Made by a program: the position numbers and the translations under genes. From Lacticaseibacillus nasuensis JCM 17158 (GTDB taxonomy: Bacteria > Bacillota > Bacilli > Lactobacillales > Lactobacillaceae): a DNA stretch of 64,000 bases. This document shows positions 8,656 through 16,102 of this stretch, piece by piece; the stretch's first letter is position 1; every line of letters starts with the position of its first letter. The stretch lies in NCBI RefSeq assembly GCF_001434705.1, contig NZ_AZDJ01000013.1, forward strand, positions 43,623 to 107,622, read 5' to 3'. Below the pieces are notes generated by a model. That model made no database searches. It saw only the letters and a list, made by a program, of their open reading frames with translations, and was not told where the DNA came from.

Positions 8656-9453
8656 ATGGGGGTATCTCTTGTTGTGACATCCGGCAAGGGCGGGGTCGGC
8701 AAGACCACCACCAGTGCCAACATCGCCACCGCCTTGGCGTTACAAGGCAAGCGCGTCGTGATGCTCGATTTAGACATCGGCCTGCGCAACCTCGACGTCG
8801 TGTTGGGCCTGTCCAACCGCATCATTTATGACATCGTCGACGTCGCCACCGGTCGCGCCAAGCTGCACCAGGCCTTGGTCAAGGACAAGCGGTTTGATGA
8901 CTTGTTGTACATGTTGCCAGCCGCGCAAAACGCCGAAAAGGATTCCGTGCAGCCCGAGCAGGTGCGCGACATTGTCGCCGCCTTGCGCGACGAGTTTGAC
9001 TTCATCATCCTCGACTCGCCGGCGGGCATCGAGCAGGGGTTTCGCAACGCGGTCATCGGCGCAGACGGCGCCATCGTGGTGACCACGCCGGAGATTTCCG
9101 CCGTCAGTGACGCCGATCGCGTCGTTGGCTTGCTGGAACAACACGACATGGTGTACCCGCCGCGCCTGATCATTAATCGCATCCGCGAGCACATGATGGC
9201 AGACGGCCGGTCCATGGACGTCACGGAAATCACCCAGCACCTCGGCATCGACTTGTTGGGCATCGTCGTGGATGACGACGAGGTCATCGCCAGCTCCAAC
9301 CGCGGCGAAACCGTCGTGATGAATCCCGACGACCCGGCCAGCCAAGGCTACCGCAACATTGCGCGGCGGCTGTTGGGCGAAAGTGTGCCGCTGATGAACA
9401 TCGAGCAAAAAAAAGTCGGCTTCTGGGCAAAATTATTTCACCGGCAGGGTTGA
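8656..9453 (+). CDS. minD: septum-site determining ATPase MinD
   Basis: Deviant-Walker ATPase (265 residues) that binds membrane in its ATP dimer form and activates MinC. The signature KGGVGKT is at residues 11-17, the switch region DLDIGLRNLD follows near 37-46, and the C-terminus ends in an amphipathic, basic helix (QKKVGFWAKLFHRQG) that acts as membrane targeting sequence. The minC-minD gap is a single base. The TGA stop overlaps the -35 hexamer of the next transcription unit. Confidence 0.96.
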   Translation: MGVSLVVTSGKGGVGKTTTSANIATALALQGKRVVMLDLDIGLRNLDVVLGLSNRIIYDIVDVATGRAKLHQALVKDKRFDDLLYMLPAAQNAEKDSVQPEQVRDIVAALRDEFDFIILDSPAGIEQGFRNAVIGADGAIVVTTPEISAVSDADRVVGLLEQHDMVYPPRLIINRIREHMMADGRSMDVTEITQHLGIDLLGIVVDDDEVIASSNRGETVVMNPDDPASQGYRNIARRLLGESVPLMNIEQKKVGFWAKLFHRQG

Positions 9454-9478
9454 CAACAAATGAGTTTATGATTAGAGT
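9450..9478 (+). promoter_or_regulatory. promoter of the T-box-controlled amino-acid transporter operon
   Basis: Consensus -35 TTGACA at 9450-9455, overlapping the minD stop codon. The -10 is either TTAGAG (9472-9477, with TGA before it, 16-base spacer) or TAGAGT (9473-9478, 17-base spacer). Transcription would start just before the T-box leader. Confidence 0.65.
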
Positions 9479-9700
9479 AAGTGACAATACAAAAAGCGTT
9501 GAGTGGAATCGCGATGCTGAACTCGTCTGAAGAGAGCCTGGAGGGATGGAAACCGGGTGGCGAACAGTGTGGCACACATCCATGAGTCCATCGTTGAACG
9601 AAGTAGGCGATGGCGGCTGGGCTCGTTATCGCCGTGGTTGAGAAACGACATAAGGTTGCGGTGGTGACACCGTGACGTGCATGAGGTGGAACCGCGGTAC

Positions 9701-9747
9701 GCCGCCCTCTAGTAGCTTGCTACTGGTGGGTGGCTTTTTGTTTTTTC
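9701..9747 (+). terminator. first T-box terminator
   Basis: 15-base arms 9701-9715 and 9720-9734 with one mismatch and two to three G-T pairs, then TTTTTGTTTTTT. Confidence 0.85.
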
Positions 9748-9805
9748 TCAACCACATGAGGCTGTGGCGGTGACGTCGCGGCAATCATCGGTGGTACCAC
9801 GCATT

Positions 9806-9843
9806 GCGTCCGATTAGGCTGAGGCCTAGTCGGGCGCTTTTTT
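9806..9843 (+). terminator. second T-box terminator
   Basis: 14-pair stem GCGTCCGATTAGGC (9806-9819) with GCCTAGTCGGGCGC (9824-9837), loop TGAG, then six T. The 5' arm includes the 3' part of the second T-box, so antiterminator and terminator are mutually exclusive. Confidence 0.88.
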
Positions 9844-9877
9844 CATTCAACGCAATTCATTCATAGGAGGCAGTAAA

Positions 9878-10534
9878 ATGACATATATCATGCAGATTTT
9901 GCCGGCATTATTATCCGGCTTGAAGCTCACGTTGGGGTTATTCGCCTTAACGCTGGTCGGGGCCTTGCCATTGGGCATGGTCCTGGCGGTGGGGTTGGTG
10001 CCGCACGTCAAATCGATCATCGGTCGCATCATCAATTGGGTGCTCACCGCCTATGTGTGGCTGTTCCGCGGCACGCCGCTGTTGTTGCAGTTGATCTTCG
10101 TCTTTTACGGGCTGCCGCTGGTCGGCATCGTGTTTGACCGCTTCAACGCCGCGGCGTTTGCCTTCATCCTTAACTACGCCGCCTACTTCGCCGAAATTTT
10201 CCGCGGTGGCTTTGGCGCCATCGAGCAAGGACAGTTTGAAGCCGCCACGGTGTTGAACCTGACGCGCTGGCAAACCTTGCGCTACGTGGTGATTCCCCAG
10301 GTGCTGAAAATCGTCCTGCCGTCCATCGGCAACGAAGTCATCAACCTGGTCAAGGATTCCAGCCTGGTGTACGTCATCGGCTTGGGCGACTTGCTTCGCG
10401 CCGGCAACGTCGCCACCTCGCGCGACGTGACCCTGGTGCCGCTGGTCTTAGTCGGGATCATTTACCTGCTGCTCACCGCGATTTTCACCTTCTTGCAACG
10501 TCGGGTGGAAAAAGCCTTTGCGTATTACCGTTAG
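9878..10534 (+). CDS. amino-acid ABC transporter permease, HisM/GlnP type
   Basis: Membrane subunit of a polar-amino-acid importer, 218 residues with about five helices. The EAA-type loop that docks the ATPase is seen in FEAATVLNLTRWQTLRYVVIPQ region, where the conserved glycine of EAA-x3-G is replaced by asparagine/leucine context. ATG 9878 has AGGAGG nine bases upstream. It forms one operon with the ATPase and the lipoprotein binding subunit downstream, all under the double T-box leader, so expression should rise when the cognate tRNA is uncharged. The transported amino acid is not determinable here. Confidence 0.9.
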   Translation: MTYIMQILPALLSGLKLTLGLFALTLVGALPLGMVLAVGLVPHVKSIIGRIINWVLTAYVWLFRGTPLLLQLIFVFYGLPLVGIVFDRFNAAAFAFILNYAAYFAEIFRGGFGAIEQGQFEAATVLNLTRWQTLRYVVIPQVLKIVLPSIGNEVINLVKDSSLVYVIGLGDLLRAGNVATSRDVTLVPLVLVGIIYLLLTAIFTFLQRRVEKAFAYYR

Positions 10535-10544
10535 GAGGGTGCTC

Positions 10545-11183
10545 ATGTTAGAACTGAAAAATATTACCAAGGCCTTTAATGGCACCCCGGTGTTGACCGG
10601 GGTTAGTCTCACCATCGCCGATTCCAAGACGCTGGCCGTCGTCGGCCCCAGCGGCGCCGGCAAAACCACGCTGTTGCGCATCATCAGCGGTTTGGACACG
10701 GCGGACAGTGGGGAATTCATATATAACGGTGCCACCACCACGCCGGCCCAGTTGCGCAAAGACGGCGTCATCGGCGTTGTGTTCCAAGGCTTCGAGCTGT
10801 TTCCAAACCTCAGCGTGTTGGAGAACATCACGCTGGCGCCGAAGCTGCAAGGCACCAGTCCACAAGACGCCAAGCAGCAGGCGATGACATTATTGACCCA
10901 GCTGGATTTGCCGGATCAAGCCAACAGCTATCCCTACGCCTTATCCGGTGGCCAAAAGCAGCGCGTCGCCATCGCCCGGGCCTTGGCCTTAAATCCTGAA
11001 ATCCTGCTGTACGACGAGCCAACCAGCGCCTTGGATCCGAACCTGCGCGACAGCGTGGCCAGCCTGATCGACAGCGTCAAGCAACAAGGCATGACGCAGG
11101 TGGTGGTCACCCATGACATGGCCTTTGCCGAAGCCGTGGCGGACACCACGTACCAGGTGCAAAAGGCAGGTGAGGCGCAATGA
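10545..11183 (+). CDS. amino-acid ABC transporter ATP-binding protein
   Basis: ATPase subunit (212 residues) energising import with the permease before it. Walker A GPSGAGKTT (about residues 33-41), Q-loop around FQGFELFPN, signature LSGGQKQR and Walker B ILLYDEP are all intact. It is slightly shorter than the usual 240 residues because the C-terminal end is trimmed. Start ATG 10545 follows TAGGAGGGTG; the earlier in-frame ATG 10518 lies within the permease gene. Its stop overlaps the next start by four bases. Confidence 0.92.
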   Translation: MLELKNITKAFNGTPVLTGVSLTIADSKTLAVVGPSGAGKTTLLRIISGLDTADSGEFIYNGATTTPAQLRKDGVIGVVFQGFELFPNLSVLENITLAPKLQGTSPQDAKQQAMTLLTQLDLPDQANSYPYALSGGQKQRVAIARALALNPEILLYDEPTSALDPNLRDSVASLIDSVKQQGMTQVVVTHDMAFAEAVADTTYQVQKAGEAQ

Positions 11184-11983
11184 GGAAGTGGTTAATCGGG
11201 TTGCTCGCCGGCTTGGCGTTGTTCGCCACTGCCGGGTGCGCCCGCACGAAAGCGGCCAACTCCTGGCCGCGCATTCAGCAAGACAAAACGGTGGTGGTTG
11301 GCTTGGATGATTCCTTCGTGCCGATGGGGTTTCGGGCCAAAAGCGGCAAGCTTGAAGGCTTCGACATCGATTTGGCCAAGGCCGTGTTCAAGCTTTACGG
11401 CGTGAAGGTCAGCTTCCAGCCCATCGAGTGGTCGATGAAGGAAACCGAGCTGAAGAACCAAACCATCGACTTGATTTGGAACGGCTACTCAGTGACTCCC
11501 GAGCGGGCCAAGCAGGTGCGGTTTTCTGATGACTACCTGGTCAACCACCAGCTGCTGGTAACCAAGCGCAAGGATAACGTCACCAGTTTTGCCGCTATGA
11601 AGGGCAAGACGCTCGGCGTGCAAACCGGCTCCAGTGGCGCCGCGGCGCTTGACGCCAAGCCGAAGCTGCTCAAGCAATACATCGCCAAGCAGAATCCGGT
11701 GTTGTATGACACCTTCACCGACGCGTTTTTGGATCTCAACGCCGGGCGGATTCAAGGCATTTTCATGGACGAGGTATACGCGCGCTACTACATCGCCCAC
11801 CAACCCGACCCGAGCAGCTACCGCGTCCTCACCGGCGACTTTGACGCCGAGGACTTCGCGGTGGGCATGCGCAAGTCCGACACCGAGTTGCAGCAAAAAA
11901 TCAACGCCGGCTTTAAGACGTTGACCAAAAACGGCACCATGGCCAAGCTCAAGCACAAGTGGTTTGGCAACGCCGCAGATTAA
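11180..11983 (+). CDS. amino-acid ABC transporter substrate-binding lipoprotein
   Basis: Extracellular binding protein tethered by lipid to the membrane (267 residues). The signal sequence ends in a lipobox, FATAGC, with the modified cysteine near residue 19. The solute-binding family-3 fold is indicated by VGLDDSFVPMGFR, GFDIDLAKAV and the TLGVQTGSSG hinge region. Start ATG 11180 is coupled to the ATPase gene by an ATGA overlap. Ligand specificity is not readable, although this family binds polar amino acids; the T-box specifier would settle the class. Confidence 0.92.
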   Translation: MRKWLIGLLAGLALFATAGCARTKAANSWPRIQQDKTVVVGLDDSFVPMGFRAKSGKLEGFDIDLAKAVFKLYGVKVSFQPIEWSMKETELKNQTIDLIWNGYSVTPERAKQVRFSDDYLVNHQLLVTKRKDNVTSFAAMKGKTLGVQTGSSGAAALDAKPKLLKQYIAKQNPVLYDTFTDAFLDLNAGRIQGIFMDEVYARYYIAHQPDPSSYRVLTGDFDAEDFAVGMRKSDTELQQKINAGFKTLTKNGTMAKLKHKWFGNAAD

Positions 11984-11986
11984 TTG

Positions 11987-12026
11987 ACAGGCCCCTTGCC
12001 CGCGCAGGCAAGGGGCCTGTTGTGGT
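11987..12026 (+). terminator. terminator of the T-box transporter operon
   Basis: Perfect 14-pair stem ACAGGCCCCTTGCC (11987-12000) and GGCAAGGGGCCTGT (12007-12020), with a poor T tail (TGTGGT). Confidence 0.65.
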
Positions 12027-12056
12027 AAAGTTAAGGGCGTGAAAGGGGGTGGGCGC

Positions 12057-13490
12057 ATGTGGCTCGGGCTAAGCATTCTGGGCATCATCATCATTAACGC
12101 CGTGAGTGCCATCATCACGGTGTTCCGCCAGCCGCGAGACATCGCCGCGACTTGGGGCTGGTTATTGGTCTTATTGCTGCTGCCGGTCATCGGGTTTTGC
12201 CTGTACTGGCTGTTTGGCCGCAAGCTTTCCAGCAAAAAGCTCAATACCTTGGCGACGCAGCAACACCTCGGCATCGACACGCTGATCGCCGGGCAACAAG
12301 AGGCCGTCGCCGTCGGGTCGCCCTTAATCAACACCAGCGCGCCGGCGGGCCTGCCGATTCTCGTGCGGACGCTGTTGCAAGTCGACGGGGCATTGGTCAC
12401 GACGATGAATGACGTCCACCTGATTGCCGCCCGCGACCAGTTCACCGCCAGTTTAATGAAGGATGTCGCCGCGGCGGTGAATCACATCCACATCGAGGCC
12501 TACACCATCGAACCCGACGCCACCGGCCAACACCTGGTGGCCTTGCTGACGAAAAAAGCCAGCGAAGGCGTGCGGGTGCGGGTGATCTACGACAGCCTCG
12601 GCTCACACCGGCTGACCCGGAAGTTTTGGGCGCCGCTGCGCGCCGCCGGGGGCCAAGTCGAGCCGTTTTTTGCCACCAAGCTTGGGCGCATCAACCCCCG
12701 CGTGAACTTCCGTAACCACCGCAAGCTCACCGTGATCGACGGCACCATCGGCTACATGGGCGGCTTTGACATCGGTAGCTCGCCGCATCACCTGCCCATT
12801 CACCGTGACACCCAGCTGCGCATCACCGGGCAGGCGGTGGCGGTGCTGCAGGCGCAATTTTTCCTGGATTGGAACACCACGGCGAAGATTCAAAAAGTGC
12901 ACTTCCAGCAAAGTTATTTTCCGGCGCCGGCCGATACCGGCACCACCGCCATGCAAATTGTCGCCGGTGGCCCGGAACAGCCGATGGCGGCCTTAAAACT
13001 AGGGTATCTGCGCCTGTTGACGCTCGCCAAGGCCAGCATCTGGCTACAAACGCCGTACTTTGTGCCGGATGACAGCCTGCTAGACGCCTTAACCATCGCC
13101 GCCAACGCCGGCATCGACGTCAGGATCATGGTGCCGGTGCGCACTAACCAGCCGCTGATGGCCAAGGCGTCACAGTATTACCTCGACGTGATGGTGCAAC
13201 GCGGGGCAAAGGTCTATCGCTACACGAACGGTTTCTTGCACGCCAAGACGATTGTGGTCGACGAAGCGTATGTCGCCACCGGCACGGCGAACTTCGACTT
13301 GCGTAGCTTCACATTGAATTTCGAGCTGGCGGCGTTTATTTATGATCGCCACTTGGCCCGGGAAGCCGCCGCGTTGTTCACCGCGGACATGGCGCATACC
13401 GTGCGGTACACCAAGGCGATGGTGGCGGCCAAGCGCCGCGGCCAGCGGCTCAGTGGGGAATTGTCAAGATTACTCGCACCAATTTTGTAA
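12057..13490 (+). CDS. cls: cardiolipin synthase
   Basis: Condenses two phosphatidylglycerol molecules into cardiolipin at the membrane. The 477-residue protein has two N-terminal transmembrane helices (about residues 1-20 and 32-56) and two phospholipase-D HKD motifs: HRKLTVID starting at His221 and HAKTIVVD starting at His395, each followed by the expected Gly/Asn-rich block. Start ATG 12057 lies after AAAGGGGGTGG; an upstream in-frame GTG (12039) would precede that ribosome site. It stands alone between two terminator/promoter boundaries. Confidence 0.93.
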   Translation: MWLGLSILGIIIINAVSAIITVFRQPRDIAATWGWLLVLLLLPVIGFCLYWLFGRKLSSKKLNTLATQQHLGIDTLIAGQQEAVAVGSPLINTSAPAGLPILVRTLLQVDGALVTTMNDVHLIAARDQFTASLMKDVAAAVNHIHIEAYTIEPDATGQHLVALLTKKASEGVRVRVIYDSLGSHRLTRKFWAPLRAAGGQVEPFFATKLGRINPRVNFRNHRKLTVIDGTIGYMGGFDIGSSPHHLPIHRDTQLRITGQAVAVLQAQFFLDWNTTAKIQKVHFQQSYFPAPADTGTTAMQIVAGGPEQPMAALKLGYLRLLTLAKASIWLQTPYFVPDDSLLDALTIAANAGIDVRIMVPVRTNQPLMAKASQYYLDVMVQRGAKVYRYTNGFLHAKTIVVDEAYVATGTANFDLRSFTLNFELAAFIYDRHLAREAAALFTADMAHTVRYTKAMVAAKRRGQRLSGELSRLLAPIL

Positions 13491-13493
13491 GCG

Positions 13494-13502
13494 TGGTATA
13501 AT
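13494..13502 (+). promoter_or_regulatory. extended -10 promoter of the thiT transcript
   Basis: TGG plus TATAAT (13497-13502), just after the cls stop codon; no clear -35. It starts the TPP riboswitch transcript. Confidence 0.65.
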
Positions 13503-13527
13503 TGTCCTGTTAAGTGAATACGAGCAA

Positions 13528-13615
13528 CCATCACAAAGGGGAGCCATTGGCTGAGAGTGGACTTGTCCAGACCCTTCGAACCTGTTCGTTAATACGAGCG
13601 TAGGGATTGTGTTGG
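13528..13615 (+). promoter_or_regulatory. TPP riboswitch (THI element)
   Basis: Conserved core elements occur in order: GGGGAGCC then GGCTGAGAG, ACCCTTCGAACCTG, and GCGTAGGGA, matching the thiamine-pyrophosphate aptamer. The closing helix pairs CATCACA with TGTG at the two ends. Binding of TPP should reduce expression of thiT. There is no strong T-run hairpin before the gene, so translational control through the ribosome site GGGAGG is the more likely mode. Confidence 0.93.
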
Positions 13616-13668
13616 CCGTGCAAACGGTCTTCTTTGTGTCGGTAACTCGAACAAGGGAGGCTTTTCTT

Positions 13669-14262
13669 ATGGGAAGAACAAAGAACTTAACGGTACTTGT
13701 TGAAGTGGCGATTATCGCCGCGTTTGCCATGGCGTTGGAGTACTTACCGCACTCGATTAACGCCATTCAGGTCAATTACGGGTTGATCCCCGTGACGGTG
13801 TTGGCGCTGCGGCGCGGCACCAAGCCGGCGCTGGCTGCCGGGTTAGTTTGGGGCCTGTTGGACTTGTTGCTGCGTGGCTTAAGCGACGGCGGCGTGCTCA
13901 ACGTGGTGCAAGGGATTCTCGAATACCCGATCGCCTTTACCGTCGTCGGCTTTGCCGGCTTGGTGGCGCCTGCGTTTCAATCTGCCTTGCACGCCGGCCA
14001 CAAGAACCGCGCGGTAGCGCTGGCTTGGGCTAGTGTCTTGATCGGCACCTTCATCAAGTACTTCTGCCATTTTCTGGCGGGGTGGGTGTACTGGGGCAGT
14101 TACGCACCCAAGGGCCAGGCCGCTTGGCTGTATTCGCTGATTTCTAACGGCAGCTCCGCGGTGGGCTCGAGCATCTTGGCCATCGTGGTGGTCAGCGCGC
14201 TGGTCTTGATTGCTCAGCACCTGTTTGTCCCGAAGCCGACGCAAAGCTTGCGCCAGGCGTAG
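13669..14262 (+). CDS. thiT: thiamine transporter substrate-specific subunit ThiT
   Basis: S-component of an ECF-type vitamin importer that binds thiamine in the membrane and works with the shared EcfA/A'/T module encoded elsewhere. The 197-residue protein has six hydrophobic segments and the family pattern ALEYLPHSINAIQVNYGLIP and WVYWGSYAPKGQ, which contributes aromatic residues to the thiamine pocket. ATG 13669 follows GGGAGG; the upstream in-frame codon at 13609 falls inside the riboswitch. Control by the TPP riboswitch directly upstream confirms the substrate. Confidence 0.95.
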   Translation: MGRTKNLTVLVEVAIIAAFAMALEYLPHSINAIQVNYGLIPVTVLALRRGTKPALAAGLVWGLLDLLLRGLSDGGVLNVVQGILEYPIAFTVVGFAGLVAPAFQSALHAGHKNRAVALAWASVLIGTFIKYFCHFLAGWVYWGSYAPKGQAAWLYSLISNGSSAVGSSILAIVVVSALVLIAQHLFVPKPTQSLRQA

Positions 14263-14265
14263 TGC

Positions 14266-14295
14266 AAAAGACGAGTCGCTGACTCGTCTTTTTTT
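14266..14295 (+). terminator. terminator after thiT
   Basis: AAAGACGAGTC (14267-14277), loop GCT, GACTCGTCTTT (14281-14291), then a run of T. The IS30 element begins eight bases later. Confidence 0.88.
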
Positions 14296-14302
14296 GGCCC
14301 GG

Positions 14303-14325
14303 AATTGTCAATCCAAGTGGAACAT
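14303..14325. repeat. IS30 left inverted repeat
   Basis: Reads AATTGTCAATCCAAGTGGAA then CAT; the inner AAGTGGAACAT matches the other end exactly. It overlaps the 3' end of the transposase gene. Confidence 0.75.
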
Positions 14326-15294
14326 CTCTGACCAGAAGACTTCCAGCGCTGATTTCCAATCAAACATCTTGCGTGGTCTTGTATTGATCTGCCACACCAT
14401 CTGATTGATTTCGTCGTCTGAGATTGTAGCAATGTCTGTTCCTTTGGGGATATATTCTCTAATCAACCCATTTGTATTTTCATTACTTCCTCTAGCCCAG
14501 GGAGTGTGGGGATTTGGAAAATAGAACTCCACGTTATATTCATTTGTGAGATCCCTATGACATCGAAATTCTTTACCGCGATCAGGAGTGATTGTGGCAA
14601 GTATTTGATGCGGAATCTTTGCGAACATCGCTTTCAATGTCTCGAGAACAGGCAGTGCCTTTCTACCTGAGGCTCTTTGCGCCAACAACAACCGGCTGCG
14701 TCGATCAATCATGGTGACCAATACGTCGCCACCATCTCGGCCAACGACAGTATCCAATTCCCAGTCTCCAATCCGTGAACGTGTGTTAGCTTCTGTTGGC
14801 CTCTCGGCCAATTTATGTGAGATTGGAATCTTTCCTCGTTTCTCAACGTAGCCTTTCTTATGTCTCGTTTTACCTCGATGTCGCAATTTGCGGGCGATAC
14901 CTCTAGCACCATGATTCTTGGGAAAACCAAGATTATGTCGATAGATCTCACGGTAGATTGTGACAAAGCTACACGGGCTGGATCCTTTGATACGTTGATA
15001 GTTTCCTACAATTTGTTCTGGTGACCAATGATTATCTTGGATAGCGCTGAGTACAGCACGGCACAGCGCCTTGTCTTCAAAGATTCGATGGCGGTGGCAA
15101 GCTTGACGCCTTTTGAGATAATCCTTGTGTGCTGATAACGCCTTGTACTCCTTAGCACAGCGGTGAACTTCTCTAGAAATTGTGCTGACACTTCGATTTA
15201 AGCGTGTAGCTATTTGGCGAAATGATAACCCAAGTTGAATAAAAGACTCTATACGACCACGTTCAATAGCTGTAAGCTGATAGTAATGGCTCAT
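14308..15294 (-). CDS. IS30-family transposase
   Basis: DDE transposase of 328 residues catalysing cut-and-paste or circle-mediated movement of the element. The N-terminus holds a helix-turn-helix (LSFRQIATRLNRSVSTISRE) that binds the inverted repeats. The IS30-type rve core follows: first aspartate in GDWELDTVVG, second in TPDRGKEF, and glutamate in NENTNGLIR with the family ending IREYIPKGT. No frameshift or stop is present, so it should be active. Start ATG 15294 begins MSHYYQLT, typical of the family. Codon use is more A+T rich than in flanking genes. Confidence 0.96.
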   Translation of the reverse strand: MSHYYQLTAIERGRIESFIQLGLSFRQIATRLNRSVSTISREVHRCAKEYKALSAHKDYLKRRQACHRHRIFEDKALCRAVLSAIQDNHWSPEQIVGNYQRIKGSSPCSFVTIYREIYRHNLGFPKNHGARGIARKLRHRGKTRHKKGYVEKRGKIPISHKLAERPTEANTRSRIGDWELDTVVGRDGGDVLVTMIDRRSRLLLAQRASGRKALPVLETLKAMFAKIPHQILATITPDRGKEFRCHRDLTNEYNVEFYFPNPHTPWARGSNENTNGLIREYIPKGTDIATISDDEINQMVWQINTRPRKMFDWKSALEVFWSEMFHLD

Positions 15295-15372
15295 TAGGAA
15301 ACCTCCGTATGATGGTTGTTCTCGACAAACAACATTCTACGCTGTCTCCTGGTGAGTCAGTCTTTTTTCGCA

Positions 15373-15395
15373 ATGTTCCACTTCAACTGTAAATT
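15373..15395. repeat. IS30 right inverted repeat
   Basis: ATGTTCCACTT followed by a more divergent outer half; reverse complement of the left repeat with six mismatches. Confidence 0.75.
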
Positions 15396-15401
15396 CAAGG
15401 C

Positions 15402-15429
15402 CAAAAAAAAGCTAGGCGTGCGGCCTAGC
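15402..15429 (-). terminator. terminator of the DUF4044 gene
   Basis: On the minus strand GCTAGGC (15429-15423) pairs with GCCTAGC (15417-15411), followed by eight or more T. Faces the IS element. Confidence 0.85.
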
Positions 15430-15435
15430 GAAGCA

Positions 15436-15546
15436 CTATTGTAAGACACTGAAGATCACTGCCACCGAGCCGGCGACTGTGACAATCAACATCGCCCAGG
15501 CGGCGATGTGCGTAATGACCCAGAACTTTGTCCGCTTTTGTTTCAC
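15436..15546 (-). CDS. small membrane protein, DUF4044 family
   Basis: A 36-residue protein beginning MKQKRTKFWVITHIAAW: a short basic N-terminus followed by one transmembrane helix (about residues 9-34). GTG start at 15546 is preceded by GGGAGGTGG, and a terminator follows its TAG stop. The basic-tail-plus-helix pattern and the position upstream of DUF3397 and mraZ, on the opposite strand, match the DUF4044 proteins of lactobacilli. Function unknown. It is too short for ordinary length cut-offs and easily missed. Confidence 0.75.
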   Translation of the reverse strand: MKQKRTKFWVITHIAAWAMLIVTVAGSVAVIFSVLQ

Positions 15547-15622
15547 CAGAGCCACCTCCCGTCCATTTATTTCTCCCCGTCATGATACCCGATTTTCGTG
15601 GCGCTGGCAACCGGGTTGGGCC

Positions 15623-15651
15623 TTTCTAGTTCTCGGTAAAACCGGTATGAT
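15623..15651 (+). promoter_or_regulatory. promoter of the DUF3397 gene
   Basis: TTTCTA (15623-15628), 17-base spacer, TATGAT (15646-15651); a moderate match upstream of the TTG start at 15681. Confidence 0.5.
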
Positions 15652-15680
15652 AGAGAAAACGGAAAGGTGGCGGCCGAATC

Positions 15681-16007
15681 TTGCGAGTGATGGCAATCGT
15701 CGTGCCCATCATCTGGGCAATCGGGTTAGCAGTGGCAGTGTTGCGCTGGCAGTATCGCGGGCGCCTGGCGTATTTTGGCTTGGCCGCCGTGGCCTTGATT
15801 GCCACAGCCGGCTTGACGCTGGCGGCGGCACCCAACTACATTTGGACCGTGTTGTTCGCCGCCGTGGCGTTGGCAATCGGCGTGGTGGTGATGGTGGTCA
15901 GCCGGGATGCTGACTTTCTGCTCACCACTTACGCCCACTGGGTGAGTCGCGTGTTGGCGTTGGCCACCATGGTGTGGTGGTTAGCAGGGATTTTTATCGG
16001 GGAATAA
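15681..16007 (+). CDS. DUF3397 family membrane protein
   Basis: Protein of 108 residues with four predicted helices, belonging by length, hydrophobic pattern and location to the DUF3397 family found just ahead of mraZ in lactobacilli. Function is unknown; the context suggests a link to envelope or division. I chose TTG 15681, ten bases after AAAGGTGG; GTG 15687 and ATG 15690 are alternatives that shorten it by two or three residues. A terminator separates it from mraZ. Confidence 0.78.
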   Translation: MRVMAIVVPIIWAIGLAVAVLRWQYRGRLAYFGLAAVALIATAGLTLAAAPNYIWTVLFAAVALAIGVVVMVVSRDADFLLTTYAHWVSRVLALATMVWWLAGIFIGE

Positions 16008-16039
16008 GGATTTTCCCCCACCGCCGCACCACCTTGAGT

Positions 16040-16074
16040 AAGCCTTGGAATCGTTGAGATTTCAAGGCTTTTTT
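16040..16074 (+). terminator. terminator between DUF3397 and mraZ
   Basis: 13-pair stem AAGCCTTGGAATC (16040-16052) with GATTTCAAGGCTT (16058-16070), one G-T pair, then T-run. Confidence 0.88.
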
Positions 16075-16102
16075 GTTGCCCGAAAATTTGTTCGCGCTTG
16101 AA

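Larger units (their letters stand above)
9481..9843 (+). promoter_or_regulatory. T-box leader with two antiterminator/terminator modules
   Basis: An uncharged-tRNA-sensing leader of about 360 bases ahead of an amino-acid ABC transporter. Stem I features include AGAGAG (9531-9536) and a distal-loop-like GGATGGAAACC (9543-9553). A first T-box sequence AGGTGGAACCGCGG (9684-9697) is followed by a terminator at 9701-9747. A second one, GGTGGTACCACG (9790-9801), is followed by a terminator at 9806-9843. Only one stem I fits; 42 bases separate the first T-run from the second T-box. GTGGTTGAGAA (9634-9644) is exactly complementary to TTCTCAACCAC (9745-9755), flanking module one. I could not read the specifier codon with confidence, so the amino acid is open. 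Confidence 0.85.
14303..15395 (-). mobile_element. intact IS30-family insertion sequence
   Basis: About 1.09 kb, bounded by imperfect inverted repeats (14303-14325 and 15373-15395) that share 17 of 23 positions, with the inner AAGTGGAACAT fully conserved. It contains one complete transposase gene on the minus strand. The element is visibly richer in A+T than its surroundings, consistent with recent transfer. It lies between the thiT terminator and the oppositely facing terminator of the DUF4044 gene; GGCC occurs just outside both ends, which may be an extension of the repeats or part of the target. I see no certain target duplication. Confidence 0.88.

Noticed and set aside
9481-9640. Reading a specifier codon from the transporter T-box (Met, His or Leu were considered)
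   Set aside because: Alternative pairings of stem I place different triplets in the specifier loop; none is clearly better, so I left the amino acid open.
14210-14404. Plus-strand frame across the thiT terminator and IS end
   Set aside because: It spans a terminator and the antisense of the transposase; a shadow frame.
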